A DNA stretch of 40,872 nucleotides from an uncultured Bacteroidales bacterium. GTDB taxonomy: Bacteria > Bacteroidota > Bacteroidia > Bacteroidales > F082. The translations under genes and the position numbers were made by a program. The stretch is taken from assembly GCA_905234765.1 (NCBI GenBank), contig CAJOIF010000038.1, forward strand, positions 1 through 40,872, given 5' to 3'. The notes beneath the pieces were generated by a model, which was not told the origin of the DNA, searched no databases, and saw only the letters and a list, made by a program, of their open reading frames with translations. Positions 27,554 to 35,398 of this stretch are shown one piece after another (position 1 is the first letter of the stretch; each line of letters opens with the position of its first letter).

Positions 27554-27940
27554 CTATTGTTTATAATATGTATAGCTATCGCCATCCATATCCATCATGA
27601 CAAAGTAGGAATTTGTCAAAGCGACAATTGTATAAACTCTTGTAGTTCCTGAAGTTTTGGAAGTCGTCAAGATGGTTCCATTAAAAGAATAATCACCAGA
27701 TTCGTTTTGCGAATACGGGCCACTCCATTGATACTTTCCATTGGACTTAAACACATAGGTGTCTGATCCACCATACCAATGATTAGAGCATGTCCATGTT
27801 CCCACAATGCGACTATCACTAACCCCATTCCCTCCATCATCTTTCTTACACGATGGCAATACAATTAATGACAGCAAGACAATCATAAATGTCAGCCCCC
27901 AGATTACTTGTTTTTTTGTTATTAGATTGCTATTTATCAT
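27554..27940 (-). CDS. Small lipoprotein, lipocalin-like
   Basis: The 128-residue protein has a lipoprotein signal of about 31 residues ending at lipobox LPSC (C31). A short acidic linker (KKDDGGNG) and a single beta-rich domain follow (RIVGTWTCSNHWY, YVFKSNGKYQW, GDYSFNGTILTT, YTIVALTNSYFVMMDMDG). The domain pattern resembles the lipocalin-like lipoproteins common in Bacteroidales, which have no known function. It should be anchored in the outer membrane. It lies 104 bases after the FISUMP-type lipoprotein gene on the same strand. No consensus promoter is seen in the gap, so the two may be co-transcribed. Confidence 0.75.
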   Translation of the reverse strand: MINSNLITKKQVIWGLTFMIVLLSLIVLPSCKKDDGGNGVSDSRIVGTWTCSNHWYGGSDTYVFKSNGKYQWSGPYSQNESGDYSFNGTILTTSKTSGTTRVYTIVALTNSYFVMMDMDGDSYTYYKQ

Positions 27941-28044
27941 TGTTATTATTTTTAATTTAATTATTAGTTTTATATTCAGTTAGTTATGTATTTATTAATC
28001 ACAACAAATACTCTTTATTTTCCACTATTATGACCTTAATGGGA

Positions 28045-29043
28045 TTATTTAGTGGAACGGACGGGACGAACAGAAAAGCCACAACTGCGATTGTAACTAT
28101 CCGACTCAGTTCCATTCGGAATAATACCAAGACGCCCCGCACTAAATGATTGGGCACCTTCGAGTACAAGTGTATTTGAAAAATAGCTTCCTCCCTCACC
28201 TTCATCAAGTAGTCGGTCTTCTATGAACCAACCCGCCGCAGGTAGGAAAATACTACTACCACCATCTTTCGCAATGAAAACCTTACCGCTTACTCCATCT
28301 TGAGTTGTCCAAATAGAGTTTGTTTCTGTTTCCAATTCATGCAACTGGCTCGGAGTCGGCATACACCAGCCTTCGCCCCAATTGGCCGTAGCCGCATCAT
28401 CAGCAGCTTGTAGTACCGTTTGGTTGTCTACCATGCCATTATAACCATCAGTGCTGTAGTAACAGTACTTAACTAACTTTGGATGATTATCCACCATAAT
28501 GCACCATTTATATGTATTCCACCAATAGAAATCCTTTGGCCGCGTCTCTCCCCATGCAAAATAACTACCATAACCTTCTGGAGTAGTTGCCCCAACATTA
28601 CATGTGGCCCACAATGTTCCACTCGGCAGTCCAAGATCAACATAATCATGCCCGTTATAGGTTCCTCCACCACCAGTAGTCCTGAAGTTTACCTCTGAAC
28701 CATAACTGATGCCAGCACCGTTAAGAGCATAAGCTCGCAAATAATAAGTAGTTGAAACATCGAGTCCTGTAATATCACAAGTAAAACTCCCGATGCCAGA
28801 ACCAGCTGACTTATGATAATTATCAATAGTGGGATTCGATTGTTTTCCCCAACACACTCCACGCTCGGTAATTGTGCTGTTCCCATCTGAAACAACCATA
28901 CCTCCAGCCGTAGCTGTTGAACTCTTCACATTAGTCACTTGGGAGGTCTGTACTTCCGCTAATTGTTCTTTTTTGCATCCCGTTGCATAAACAACAACCA
29001 TCAATAGCATTATGGCTGCTACTGCCCTCATTACTTTTTTCAT
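28045..29043 (-). CDS. Lipoprotein with Fn3-like and FISUMP-type (TIGR02145) domains
   Basis: The 332-residue protein starts with a lipoprotein signal (MKKVMRAVAAIMLLMVVVYA then TGC, C23). A fibronectin-like domain covers about residues 33-122 (TATAGGMVVSDGNSTITERG, YYLRAYALNGAG). The rest is the 'major paralogous domain' first described in Fibrobacter: GHDYVDLGLPSGTLWATCNVG, YFAWGET, WGEGWCMPTPSQLHEL, FLPAAGW and GFSVRPV. Such proteins are surface lipoproteins of unknown function that often occur as paralogue families. A -7 box lies about 100 bases upstream of the ATG. Confidence 0.85.
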   Translation of the reverse strand: MKKVMRAVAAIMLLMVVVYATGCKKEQLAEVQTSQVTNVKSSTATAGGMVVSDGNSTITERGVCWGKQSNPTIDNYHKSAGSGIGSFTCDITGLDVSTTYYLRAYALNGAGISYGSEVNFRTTGGGGTYNGHDYVDLGLPSGTLWATCNVGATTPEGYGSYFAWGETRPKDFYWWNTYKWCIMVDNHPKLVKYCYYSTDGYNGMVDNQTVLQAADDAATANWGEGWCMPTPSQLHELETETNSIWTTQDGVSGKVFIAKDGGSSIFLPAAGWFIEDRLLDEGEGGSYFSNTLVLEGAQSFSAGRLGIIPNGTESDSYNRSCGFSVRPVRSTK

Positions 29044-29146
29044 TGTATTTTGATTTAATTGTTAGTATTGAATTCGTGGAAAATCAGTTTTCATTTTCAA
29101 AGAGCAACATCTTTTGTCATTTCTACCACCTTTCAAAAAAACTATG

Positions 29147-29154
29147 CAAAAATA
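29147..29154 (-). promoter_or_regulatory. Candidate -7 element of the FISUMP lipoprotein gene
   Basis: TATTTTTG followed by CA on the minus strand, 103 bases before the ATG. The leader would be about 100 bases. The -33 box is weak. Confidence 0.45.
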
Positions 29155-29211
29155 ACGAATTTATCCAGACTTGGAAACAAAATGTTTGGATTAATACCCT
29201 GTCAGCCCCTT

Positions 29212-29319
29212 TCATCTCATCACAGGAGTCATATACAACGGCAAATAGACAATATCGTTTTCAACTTTCAGGTCGCCATCATAGAGCAGGTATGGCGTTG
29301 AAAGGTATTCGGCATACAT
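29212..29319 (-). pseudogene. C-terminal remnant of an AAA/DUF4143-type ATPase gene
   Basis: A 35-codon frame on the minus strand starts MYAEYLSTPYLLYDGDLKVE and ends YLPLYMTPVMR. The LYDGDL motif followed by a polar turn and a YLPLY strand resembles the C-terminus of the intact ATPase encoded at 26237-27391 (TLYDGTFEL, then GYLNYRN). An in-frame stop precedes the fragment at once, and no ATPase domain is present. Upstream, on the same strand, lie a -7 promoter box and three phased repeats. The simplest reading is an internal deletion that joined the control region of a paralogous gene to its last codons. A short independent gene is less likely. Confidence 0.55.
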
Positions 29320-29326
29320 TTAATTT

Positions 29327-29404
29327 CACGTTTTTGAGATTAACAAACACCTAAATATTCACGTTTTTGAGATATAATTTGCCACAAAAATACACGTTTT
29401 TGAG
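29327..29404. repeat. Three CACGTTTTTGAG repeats with an exact 33-base period
   Basis: Identical 12-base repeats start at 29327, 29360 and 29393. The first two extend to CACGTTTTTGAGAT. Spacers are 21 bases and unrelated in sequence. On the minus strand (CTCAAAAACGTG) the third copy abuts a TATTTTTG -7 box, and the other two lie downstream of it, about three helical turns apart. This geometry suggests binding sites for one regulator on one face of the DNA. There are no CRISPR-type spacers and no cas genes. Confidence 0.85.
29385..29392 (-). promoter_or_regulatory. -7 element embedded in the 33-base repeat array
   Basis: TATTTTTG followed by TG on the minus strand directly follows one repeat copy. 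Transcription from here would cross the other two copies and enter the ATPase remnant. Confidence 0.5.
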
Positions 29405-29500
29405 TTTAACAGAATATGGAACTTGAATTTTTTTGATTTTTTTCCGAAACAGCAACACATTATTCCCTAATTTTACGGCCAAATTCAAATCCTAATCACC

Positions 29501-31606
29501 ATGAAAAAATCCAAACTATTCCTGTTAGCCATGATTACCAGCTTAATCGTATCGTGCAACACACAAAAACCAGAAAAAACAGAGACTACGCCGCAAGGCA
29601 AAGACAAAATCGGTCCAACAGAGCTTACACTGCAGTCGGACATCATGACGCCCGAAGTGCTGTGGAGCATGGGCCGCATCGGCGAATACAGCCTTTCGCC
29701 CGACCATTCGCAAATCGTTTACAACGTCACCTACTACAGTGTTCCTGAAAACCGCAGCGGTTCCACCTTATATATTATGAACGCCGACGGCAGCGACAAC
29801 AAGGTATTGGTTGAAAGCAACGACAGCCAATACAGCCCGCAATGGCGCCCCGATGGCAAGAAAATCGGTTTCCTCGCCGTCAAAGACGATGTCATGCAAC
29901 TCTGGGAAGTCAATCCCGACGGCAGCGGACTTGAGTGCGTCTCCAGCGAGGCCGACGACATCAATGGATTCCTCTACTCGCCTGATTGCTCACAGATTCT
30001 GTTCACCAAAGAAGTGAAACTGAAAGAGACCGTTGCCGACATCTATCCCGACCTCGACAAGTCGTCTGGCCGCATCATGAACGACCTAATGTATCGCCAC
30101 TGGGACCATTGGGTAGACACTTATGGTCACATTTTCGTGGGTAACTTCAGTAACGGCAAGATTGAAAACGCCTTCGATGCCATGAAAGACGAGCAATGGG
30201 AAGCCCCCGTGCGTCCCTTCGGCGGCATGGAGCAGGTGCAATGGCTGCCTGACGGCAAGAGTTTCGTCTACTGCTGCCGCAAAAAAGTCGGCAAAGACTA
30301 CGCCCTTTCCACCAACACCGACATTTACCAATACACCATCCAGAGCGGCGAGTGCAAGAACCTCACCGAGGGCATGATGGGCTACGACCTCAACCCCGTC
30401 ATCTCGCCTGATGGCAAACTGATGGCTTGGGAGAGCATGGAACGCGATGGCTACGAGTCAGACAAGCAACGTCTTTTCGTGATGAATCTTGAAACTGGCG
30501 AAAAGACCGACTACTCCGCCAAGTTCGACCAATGCTGCACGGGCTTCAGTTGGGCCGACGACAGCAAGACCTTGTACTTCATCAGTGATGCCTACGCCAC
30601 CGACCAACTCTACGCCCTCAACATCGAGAACGGCGAAATCAAAAAACTGACGGAAGGCCAACATAACTATGTTTCCGTGCAATTCAACGGTGACAACCTC
30701 ATTGCTGGTCGCCAGTCGATGAGCCACCCGACGGAGCTCTTCAGCGTTGACCCCGCCACGGGCGAAGCCACACAAATCACCACTGTCAACGACAAGATTT
30801 TCGCCCAACTCACCATGGGTGAAGTCAAGGAGCGTTGGGTGAAGACCACCGATGGCAAGGACATGCTCGTGTGGGTCATCTACCCGCCTCACTTCGACGC
30901 CAACAAGCAATACCCCGCCCTGCTCTACTGCGAAGGCGGACCGCAAAGCACCGTGAGCCAGTTCTGGTCGTACCGCTGGAACTTCCAGATGATGGCCGCC
31001 AACGACTACATCATCGTCGCCCCCAACCGTCGCGGACTGCCAGGCTTCGGTCAGGAATGGCTTGAAGAGATCAGCGGCGACTACGGCGGACAATGCATGA
31101 AGGACTACCTGAGTGCTATCGACGAACTGAAGAAAGAGCCTTACATTGACGAGAACCGCCTCGGCGCCGTGGGTGCCAGCTTTGGCGGCTTCAGCGTCTA
31201 CTGGCTGGCAGGTCACCATGATGGCCGCTTCAAGGCCCTCATCGCCCACGACGGCATGTTCAACCTCGAAGCCCAGTACCTTGAGACCGAAGAGATGTGG
31301 TTCGTCAACTGGGACCTCGGCGGCCCCTTCTGGGACTGGAACAACCCCACCGTCAAGAAGACCTACGCCAACTCGCCCCACCTCTTTGTGGACAAATGGA
31401 CGGCACCCATCCTCGTCATCCACGGAGGCCTCGACTACCGCATCTGCTTCACCCAAGGCATGCAGGCTTACAACGCCGCCATCCTGCGTGGCCTCGACGC
31501 CGAGTTCCTCTATTTCCCCGACGAGAACCACTGGGTGTTGAAACCACAGAATGGCGTTCTCTGGCAACGGAGGTTCTACAATTGGTTGGATAAATACCTT
31601 AAATGA
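29501..31606 (+). CDS. S9 family peptidase, DPP5-like lipoprotein
   Basis: The 701-residue protein has a lipoprotein signal (MKKSKLFLLAMITSLIVSC). An N-terminal beta-propeller follows with repeated strands such as YSPQWRPDGKKIGFL, SPDCSQILFT and ISPDGKLMAWESM. The C-terminal alpha/beta hydrolase domain has GGPQSTVSQFW, nucleophile S560 in GASFGGF, D645 in GGLDYRI and H677 in DENHWV. The LMYRHWDHWVD segment and the layout match dipeptidyl peptidase 5 of Porphyromonas and Bacteroides, which releases dipeptides with Ala or hydrophobic residues at P1. It probably feeds peptide uptake together with DPP III. The promoter is unclear: CTAATTTTAC at 29468-29477 is only a near match. Confidence 0.92.
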   Translation: MKKSKLFLLAMITSLIVSCNTQKPEKTETTPQGKDKIGPTELTLQSDIMTPEVLWSMGRIGEYSLSPDHSQIVYNVTYYSVPENRSGSTLYIMNADGSDNKVLVESNDSQYSPQWRPDGKKIGFLAVKDDVMQLWEVNPDGSGLECVSSEADDINGFLYSPDCSQILFTKEVKLKETVADIYPDLDKSSGRIMNDLMYRHWDHWVDTYGHIFVGNFSNGKIENAFDAMKDEQWEAPVRPFGGMEQVQWLPDGKSFVYCCRKKVGKDYALSTNTDIYQYTIQSGECKNLTEGMMGYDLNPVISPDGKLMAWESMERDGYESDKQRLFVMNLETGEKTDYSAKFDQCCTGFSWADDSKTLYFISDAYATDQLYALNIENGEIKKLTEGQHNYVSVQFNGDNLIAGRQSMSHPTELFSVDPATGEATQITTVNDKIFAQLTMGEVKERWVKTTDGKDMLVWVIYPPHFDANKQYPALLYCEGGPQSTVSQFWSYRWNFQMMAANDYIIVAPNRRGLPGFGQEWLEEISGDYGGQCMKDYLSAIDELKKEPYIDENRLGAVGASFGGFSVYWLAGHHDGRFKALIAHDGMFNLEAQYLETEEMWFVNWDLGGPFWDWNNPTVKKTYANSPHLFVDKWTAPILVIHGGLDYRICFTQGMQAYNAAILRGLDAEFLYFPDENHWVLKPQNGVLWQRRFYNWLDKYLK

Positions 31607-31635
31607 AAAAAAGGAGGCGATTGCCTCCTTTTTTT
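31606..31635. terminator. Bidirectional terminator between the DPP5-like gene and rlmB
   Basis: GGAGGC (31613-31618) and GCCTCC (31623-31628) form a stem with loop GATT, extended by an A7/T7 pair of tracts. It serves both convergent genes. Confidence 0.92.
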
Positions 31636-32381
31636 CATTTCATCTTTTGCCGTACCACCTCAAAACAGACAATTCCCGTCGCCACGGAGACATTCAATGA
31701 ATCGATATCTCCTGGCATAGGAATCATCAGGTGGTCGTCGAGACGTTTGATATAGGCTGGGCTGATGCCGTCCTCCTCGGATCCCATCATCACGCAAAGC
31801 GGACCTGTGAGGTCGGCCTGCCAAAGACTCTCATGGGCTTTTTCAGTGAAGCCCACCACGCGCAGGCCACTAGCTTTCAGGAAGTCAATGGCATCCTTCA
31901 GGTTCTCCACACGGCATACATTAATCAAGGACAACGCCCCTGCCGAGGTCTTCATCGCGTCGCCATTGATAAGGGCTGAACCATGGTTGGGGATAACGAT
32001 GGCATCCACACCAGCAGCGTAGGCCGTACGGGCGATGGCACCAAAGTTACGCACGTCGGTCACGCGGTCGAGCATCAGGACGAAGGGGTCGCAACCATCC
32101 TCAAAGACCATCTGCACCACCTTCTCGAGAGGTTGGTATTCTATCGGGCAGATGAACGCCACTACGCCCTGATGGTTTTTGCGCGTCAGGCGGTTCATCT
32201 TCTCAATGGGCACGAACTGCACGGGTACACCATTGGCGCGGCAAGTGTTGGCAATCTCCGAGATTTCGGGCGAGCGCGTGCCACCTTGTATATATACCTT
32301 TTCGATTTCCTTCTGCGAACGAATCAGTTCCAATACGGGATGGATGCCGAATACCATATTGTTTTTGTAGTTGTCTTCCAT
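31635..32381 (-). CDS. rlmB: 23S rRNA (guanosine-2'-O)-methyltransferase RlmB (TrmH/SpoU family)
   Basis: The 248-residue protein has an N-terminal RNA-binding domain (VFGIHPVLELIRSQKEIEKV, NHQGVVAFICP). The SPOUT domain carries its three motifs: LDRVTDVRNFGAIARTA, MMGSEEDGISPAYIK and IPMPGDIDSLNVSVATGI. Together these fit RlmB, which methylates G2251 of 23S rRNA in E. coli. Other TrmH-family 2'-O-methyltransferases are similar, so the exact target is inferred. Monocistronic, with a -7 box 16 bases upstream and a shared terminator. Confidence 0.93.
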   Translation of the reverse strand: MEDNYKNNMVFGIHPVLELIRSQKEIEKVYIQGGTRSPEISEIANTCRANGVPVQFVPIEKMNRLTRKNHQGVVAFICPIEYQPLEKVVQMVFEDGCDPFVLMLDRVTDVRNFGAIARTAYAAGVDAIVIPNHGSALINGDAMKTSAGALSLINVCRVENLKDAIDFLKASGLRVVGFTEKAHESLWQADLTGPLCVMMGSEEDGISPAYIKRLDDHLMIPMPGDIDSLNVSVATGIVCFEVVRQKMK

Positions 32382-32397
32382 AATGTCAAATTTTCTG

Positions 32398-32405
32398 CAA
32401 AAATA
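32398..32405 (-). promoter_or_regulatory. -7 element of rlmB
   Basis: TATTTTTG followed by CA on the minus strand, 16 bases before the ATG. It is arranged back to back with the promoter of the TonB-domain gene. Confidence 0.5.
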
Positions 32406-32427
32406 TAGATTTTTCCGACAAAATACC

Positions 32428-32435
32428 TAAATTTG
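32428..32435 (+). promoter_or_regulatory. -7 element of the TonB-domain operon
   Basis: TAAATTTG followed by CA lies 20 bases before the ATG at 32456 and matches TAnnTTTG. Confidence 0.5.
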
Positions 32436-32455
32436 CATCATCAAACCCATTCGCC

Positions 32456-33235
32456 ATGAAAACAAAACTCATCATCGCCTTGCTTCTCCTCTTTTCGGGA
32501 TGGCAACTGAAAGCCCAAGTGACGACACCCGAAACTCTTGAGGGGAAATCTCTCACCAAGGAATATATCACACAAAACCTGGTCTATCCTGAGGCTGACC
32601 TTCAGAAAGGCAACAGTGGAACGGTAGTTATCAGCATGAACATTGACGCTAACGGTGCGGGAAGCCAATATGCAGTAAAGTCGAGTTTCAGCGAAGAGGC
32701 CTCCCCCATCGCCCTCAATTTGGTCAAGACAATTCTTTGGAAACCCGCCATGCGCAATGGCGTTCCATATGACAGCAAGCATGAGGTCGAAATAGAATTC
32801 AACGCCAAGAAATACAAACGCTACTGGAAGCACCACGAACGTCCCCATCTGCCCCTGACTTTGGAAGCCGATACCTCATACATTATTTATAAGGAATTCC
32901 GTGAGCTTGAAGAGGTGGCCAGACCTTATTTCGCAGACGGCGGCAACATCGGCACATACATCGCCCACAACCTGAGATTCCCTCCTGAAGCCAAAGAACG
33001 CGAAATCCAAGGCACGGTGCGTCTGAGTTTTGTGGTGGAAACCAACGGTAGTGTATCGAACATTCTTGTCGTCAATTCGGTGGGCGGTGGCTGCGACAAC
33101 GAGGCCATCCGACTCATTCAGGAAACCCATTGGCTGCCTGCCGAAAAAGGCGGCAAATACGTCCGTAGCCTTGTCCAACAAGACATCACCTTCAGCATCG
33201 GACATCGCAACTTCCAAGATGGAAACAGTTATTAA
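32456..33235 (+). CDS. Secreted protein with two TonB C-terminal-like domains
   Basis: The 259-residue protein has a signal peptide (MKTKLIIALLLLFSGWQLKAQ) rather than the membrane anchor of a true TonB. Two TonB C-terminal-type domains follow. The first (about residues 36-120) contains NLVYPEADLQKGNSGTVVIS and ILWKPAMRNG. The second (about 165-250) contains NLRFPPEAKEREIQGTVRLS, VETNGSVSNILVV and HWLPAEKGGK. Tandem domains without the proline-rich spacer suggest a periplasmic partner of a TonB-ExbBD system or a peptidoglycan-binding role, not direct energy coupling. The DUF3078 gene follows after 20 bases, so they are likely co-transcribed. Confidence 0.85.
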   Translation: MKTKLIIALLLLFSGWQLKAQVTTPETLEGKSLTKEYITQNLVYPEADLQKGNSGTVVISMNIDANGAGSQYAVKSSFSEEASPIALNLVKTILWKPAMRNGVPYDSKHEVEIEFNAKKYKRYWKHHERPHLPLTLEADTSYIIYKEFRELEEVARPYFADGGNIGTYIAHNLRFPPEAKEREIQGTVRLSFVVETNGSVSNILVVNSVGGGCDNEAIRLIQETHWLPAEKGGKYVRSLVQQDITFSIGHRNFQDGNSY

Positions 33236-33255
33236 TCAATCTAATACTCATACTT

Positions 33256-34191
33256 ATGAAAAAAGTTTTACTTACCGCTTTGGCATTAATGTTGGCCACT
33301 GCGACTTTCGCGCAAGAAGAAAACAAGGAAACAACAAAAACGGACGGCTGGTCCCATAAGGGCAATGTCGGCTTCAATTTTGGACAAAGCTCCTACACCA
33401 ATTGGGCTGCAGGCGGACAAAGCTCTATCAACGGGCAAGGCATCTTCAATTACGAGATCCATTTTCTGAAAAACAAGTTCAAGTGGGACAACACGTTGAA
33501 TACTTCCTTGGGCTATAGTTACTACGATATCAAGAAGAAGCCTGTCAAGACCGACGACAAAATCGAATTCACCTCTCTTGCCACCCTCAAAGCCACTGAA
33601 CACCTCAACTATGGTGCTGAGTTTGCCTTCCGTTCCCAGTTTGCAAAAGGTTGGAACTATGAGGTCGATTCCACCGTTCATTACATCTCCAAATTCTTAG
33701 CTCCCGCTTACATCTCATTGGGTCTAGGTATTGAATGGGTACCTAACAAGTTTTTCTCGCTTTATTTCTCCCCCGTCACTGGACGTATCACCATCGTCAA
33801 CGATGAATATTTGGCTTCCATAGGTGCTTTCGGTGTCAACGAACTTGACAAAAACGACACTACACAACATGCAAAAACCGACAAAATCCGTTACGAGTTT
33901 GGTGCCCGCGCCGTGGCCAAGTTCCAATACCCCATTGTCAAAAACGTCACCTTCAACTCAAAACTTGAGCTCTTCTCCAACTACCTCAACCATCCCGAGC
34001 GCGTTGACGTCGATTGGCAGAACATGCTCGTGCTGAAGGTCAACGACTGGCTCAACGCCAACCTCTCCACGCACCTCATTTACGACTACGACATCCCATT
34101 TTACGATGAGATAACAAACGAAAAAATCGAAGGCTCCAAAGTCCAATTCAAGGAAGTGCTGGCCATTGGTCTGCTGTTCAAATTGAAATGA
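33256..34191 (+). CDS. DUF3078 outer-membrane protein
   Basis: The 311-residue protein has a signal peptide (MKKVLLTALALMLATATFAQ). The DUF3078 hallmark is an N-terminal segment GNVGFNFGQSSYTNWAAGGQ with the conserved W and GG, followed by alternating aromatic beta strands (KWDNTLNTSLGYSYYDI, YISLGLGIEWVPNKFF) and the terminal strand VLAIGLLFKLK. It is predicted to be an outer-membrane beta barrel and is restricted to Bacteroidetes and relatives; its function is unknown. Its stop overlaps the phosphoesterase ATG by four bases. Confidence 0.9.
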   Translation: MKKVLLTALALMLATATFAQEENKETTKTDGWSHKGNVGFNFGQSSYTNWAAGGQSSINGQGIFNYEIHFLKNKFKWDNTLNTSLGYSYYDIKKKPVKTDDKIEFTSLATLKATEHLNYGAEFAFRSQFAKGWNYEVDSTVHYISKFLAPAYISLGLGIEWVPNKFFSLYFSPVTGRITIVNDEYLASIGAFGVNELDKNDTTQHAKTDKIRYEFGARAVAKFQYPIVKNVTFNSKLELFSNYLNHPERVDVDWQNMLVLKVNDWLNANLSTHLIYDYDIPFYDEITNEKIEGSKVQFKEVLAIGLLFKLK

Positions 34192-34691
34192 GAAGAATAG
34201 GCATATTGTCCGATACACATTGCACCCTCATCCCACAACTCTTCGACTTCTTCAAGGACGTTGATGAGTTGTGGCATGCGGGTGATATCGGCAATATTGA
34301 AACGGCTGAAGTGCTGGCAAGTTTCAAGCCTTTGCGTGCCGTTCACGGCAATATAGACAACCACCTTGTGCGGATGCAATATCCAGAGGATTTGTTTTTC
34401 CACGTGGAAGACGTCAACGTCTATATGACCCACATCGGCGGCTATCCAGGCCATTACATGCCCGAAGTGAAATACATCCTAGAGGAAAAGAAGCCCGACT
34501 TGTACATCTGCGGCCATTCTCACATACTGAAAGTGATGTACGACAAGAAACTAAATCTGCTCCATGTAAACCCCGGTGCCGCTGGCAATTCAGGTTTTCA
34601 CAAGCAAATCACTTTCATCCGTATGGTCATTGACGGGAAGACCTTCAAGGACATGGAGATCTTCGAACTCGACCGTCACAAGGTCATCTGA
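34188..34691 (+). CDS. Metallophosphoesterase, YfcE/MJ0936 family
   Basis: The 167-residue protein has all motifs of a small calcineurin-like phosphodiesterase: D9 and H11 (SDTHC), D33 (GDIGN), N56 (GNID), H82 (THIGG) and H110/H112 (GHSH). These bind two metal ions. Family members cleave phosphodiesters; the natural substrate is not known. The ATG overlaps the DUF3078 stop (ATGA), so translation is probably coupled. The 3' end overlaps the convergent DUF4293 gene by eight bases. Confidence 0.93.
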   Translation: MRRIGILSDTHCTLIPQLFDFFKDVDELWHAGDIGNIETAEVLASFKPLRAVHGNIDNHLVRMQYPEDLFFHVEDVNVYMTHIGGYPGHYMPEVKYILEEKKPDLYICGHSHILKVMYDKKLNLLHVNPGAAGNSGFHKQITFIRMVIDGKTFKDMEIFELDRHKVI

Positions 34692-35178
34692 TGCGATCGG
34701 TGGAACGCACCTTCTTGATGTCCTTCTTCAAGCCCGAAGCAGCGGCGATGCTCAAAAGCAAAGCGGCCAAAGGCAAGAAAACGCCCAACCTGAAAGTCGG
34801 GTCAGCACCAATCGGCTTTCCAATAACGCGGATATAATAGGCAAACACTACGGCAATCCATGCCACGATGACCACGATATTGATTCGGGCAATTTTGTGC
34901 AGCTTCACAAACTGGACGAGTTTCACGGCACGGAAAAGCCCCATCGCCAAATAGCCACTTAATAGGACCACGGTAATGGTCAGAATCAGCACCGGCAAAC
35001 TATAAAGGTTCTTGAAGGGGAAAGTACCCTCATCCCATTTGTCGGGAGAAGTAACACCAAATACATTGAAATCCAACGTATTGTATTCGCCATAATAACT
35101 TGCCAAGGGCAGGAAGAAGAGCAACGCAAACAGCAGTGCCGACAAGAAAAAGAAAATGGATTGCAATCTTTGTGACAT
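34684..35178 (-). CDS. DUF4293 membrane protein
   Basis: The 164-residue protein has four predicted transmembrane helices: residues about 7-27 (IFFFLSALLFALLFFLPLAS), 60-80 (LPVLILTITVVLLSGYLAM), 95-117 (INIVVIVAWIAVVFAYY) and 132-150 (LGVFLPLAALLLSIAAASG). A soluble loop lies between the first two. The layout MSQRLQSIFFFLSALLF matches DUF4293, a Bacteroidetes family of unknown function. It is divergent from rho and has its own -7 box. Confidence 0.85.
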   Translation of the reverse strand: MSQRLQSIFFFLSALLFALLFFLPLASYYGEYNTLDFNVFGVTSPDKWDEGTFPFKNLYSLPVLILTITVVLLSGYLAMGLFRAVKLVQFVKLHKIARINIVVIVAWIAVVFAYYIRVIGKPIGADPTFRLGVFLPLAALLLSIAAASGLKKDIKKVRSTDRIR

Positions 35179-35201
35179 AATTCTTAGATTTTATCAGGCT
35201 G

Positions 35202-35209
35202 CAAAGTTA
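35202..35209 (-). promoter_or_regulatory. -7 element of the DUF4293 gene
   Basis: TAACTTTG followed by CA on the minus strand, 23 bases before the ATG, matches TAnnTTTG. Confidence 0.55.
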
Positions 35210-35257
35210 CGATTTTAGGCCAATCTAAGATAAATAAGGAGTTTTTTTTCATAAATG

Positions 35258-35288
35258 TTTGCAAGTAAAGGATTTTTGCGTATTTTTG
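35258..35288 (+). promoter_or_regulatory. Promoter of rho
   Basis: TTTG (35258-35261), a 19-base spacer and TATTTTTG (35281-35288) followed by CA. It is a full consensus match and leaves a leader of about 105 bases before the rho ATG, long enough for post-transcriptional control. Confidence 0.82.
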
Positions 35289-35398
35289 CAGCACTTTTTG
35301 AACCAAAACTACTGAAAAAACAGTTCAGAAAAGCATTCCAAACATCTTACTGAAGACATTTTCGCATTCCGTCAGGAAGCAAATACACCAATCAATTT

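Noticed and set aside
28020..28057. Inverted repeat TTCCACTA/TAGTGGAA at the end of the FISUMP lipoprotein gene as a terminator
   Set aside because: The stem is 8 bp with a 22-base loop and no T tract, and it overlaps the stop codon. Co-transcription with the next lipoprotein gene is at least as likely.
28983..29354. Plus-strand open frame of 123 codons between the lipoprotein and DPP5-like genes
   Set aside because: It runs antisense to the lipoprotein start and across the remnant and repeats. It has no start signal and no domain.
29327..29404. CRISPR array
   Set aside because: The repeats are only 12 bases, there are just three copies, spacers are 21 bases, no leader or cas gene is present, and one repeat abuts a promoter box.
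30458..31567. Minus-strand open frame of 369 codons opposite the DPP5-like gene
   Set aside because: It is antisense to the catalytic domain, whose residues S560, D645 and H677 are intact. The antisense product has no recognisable fold.
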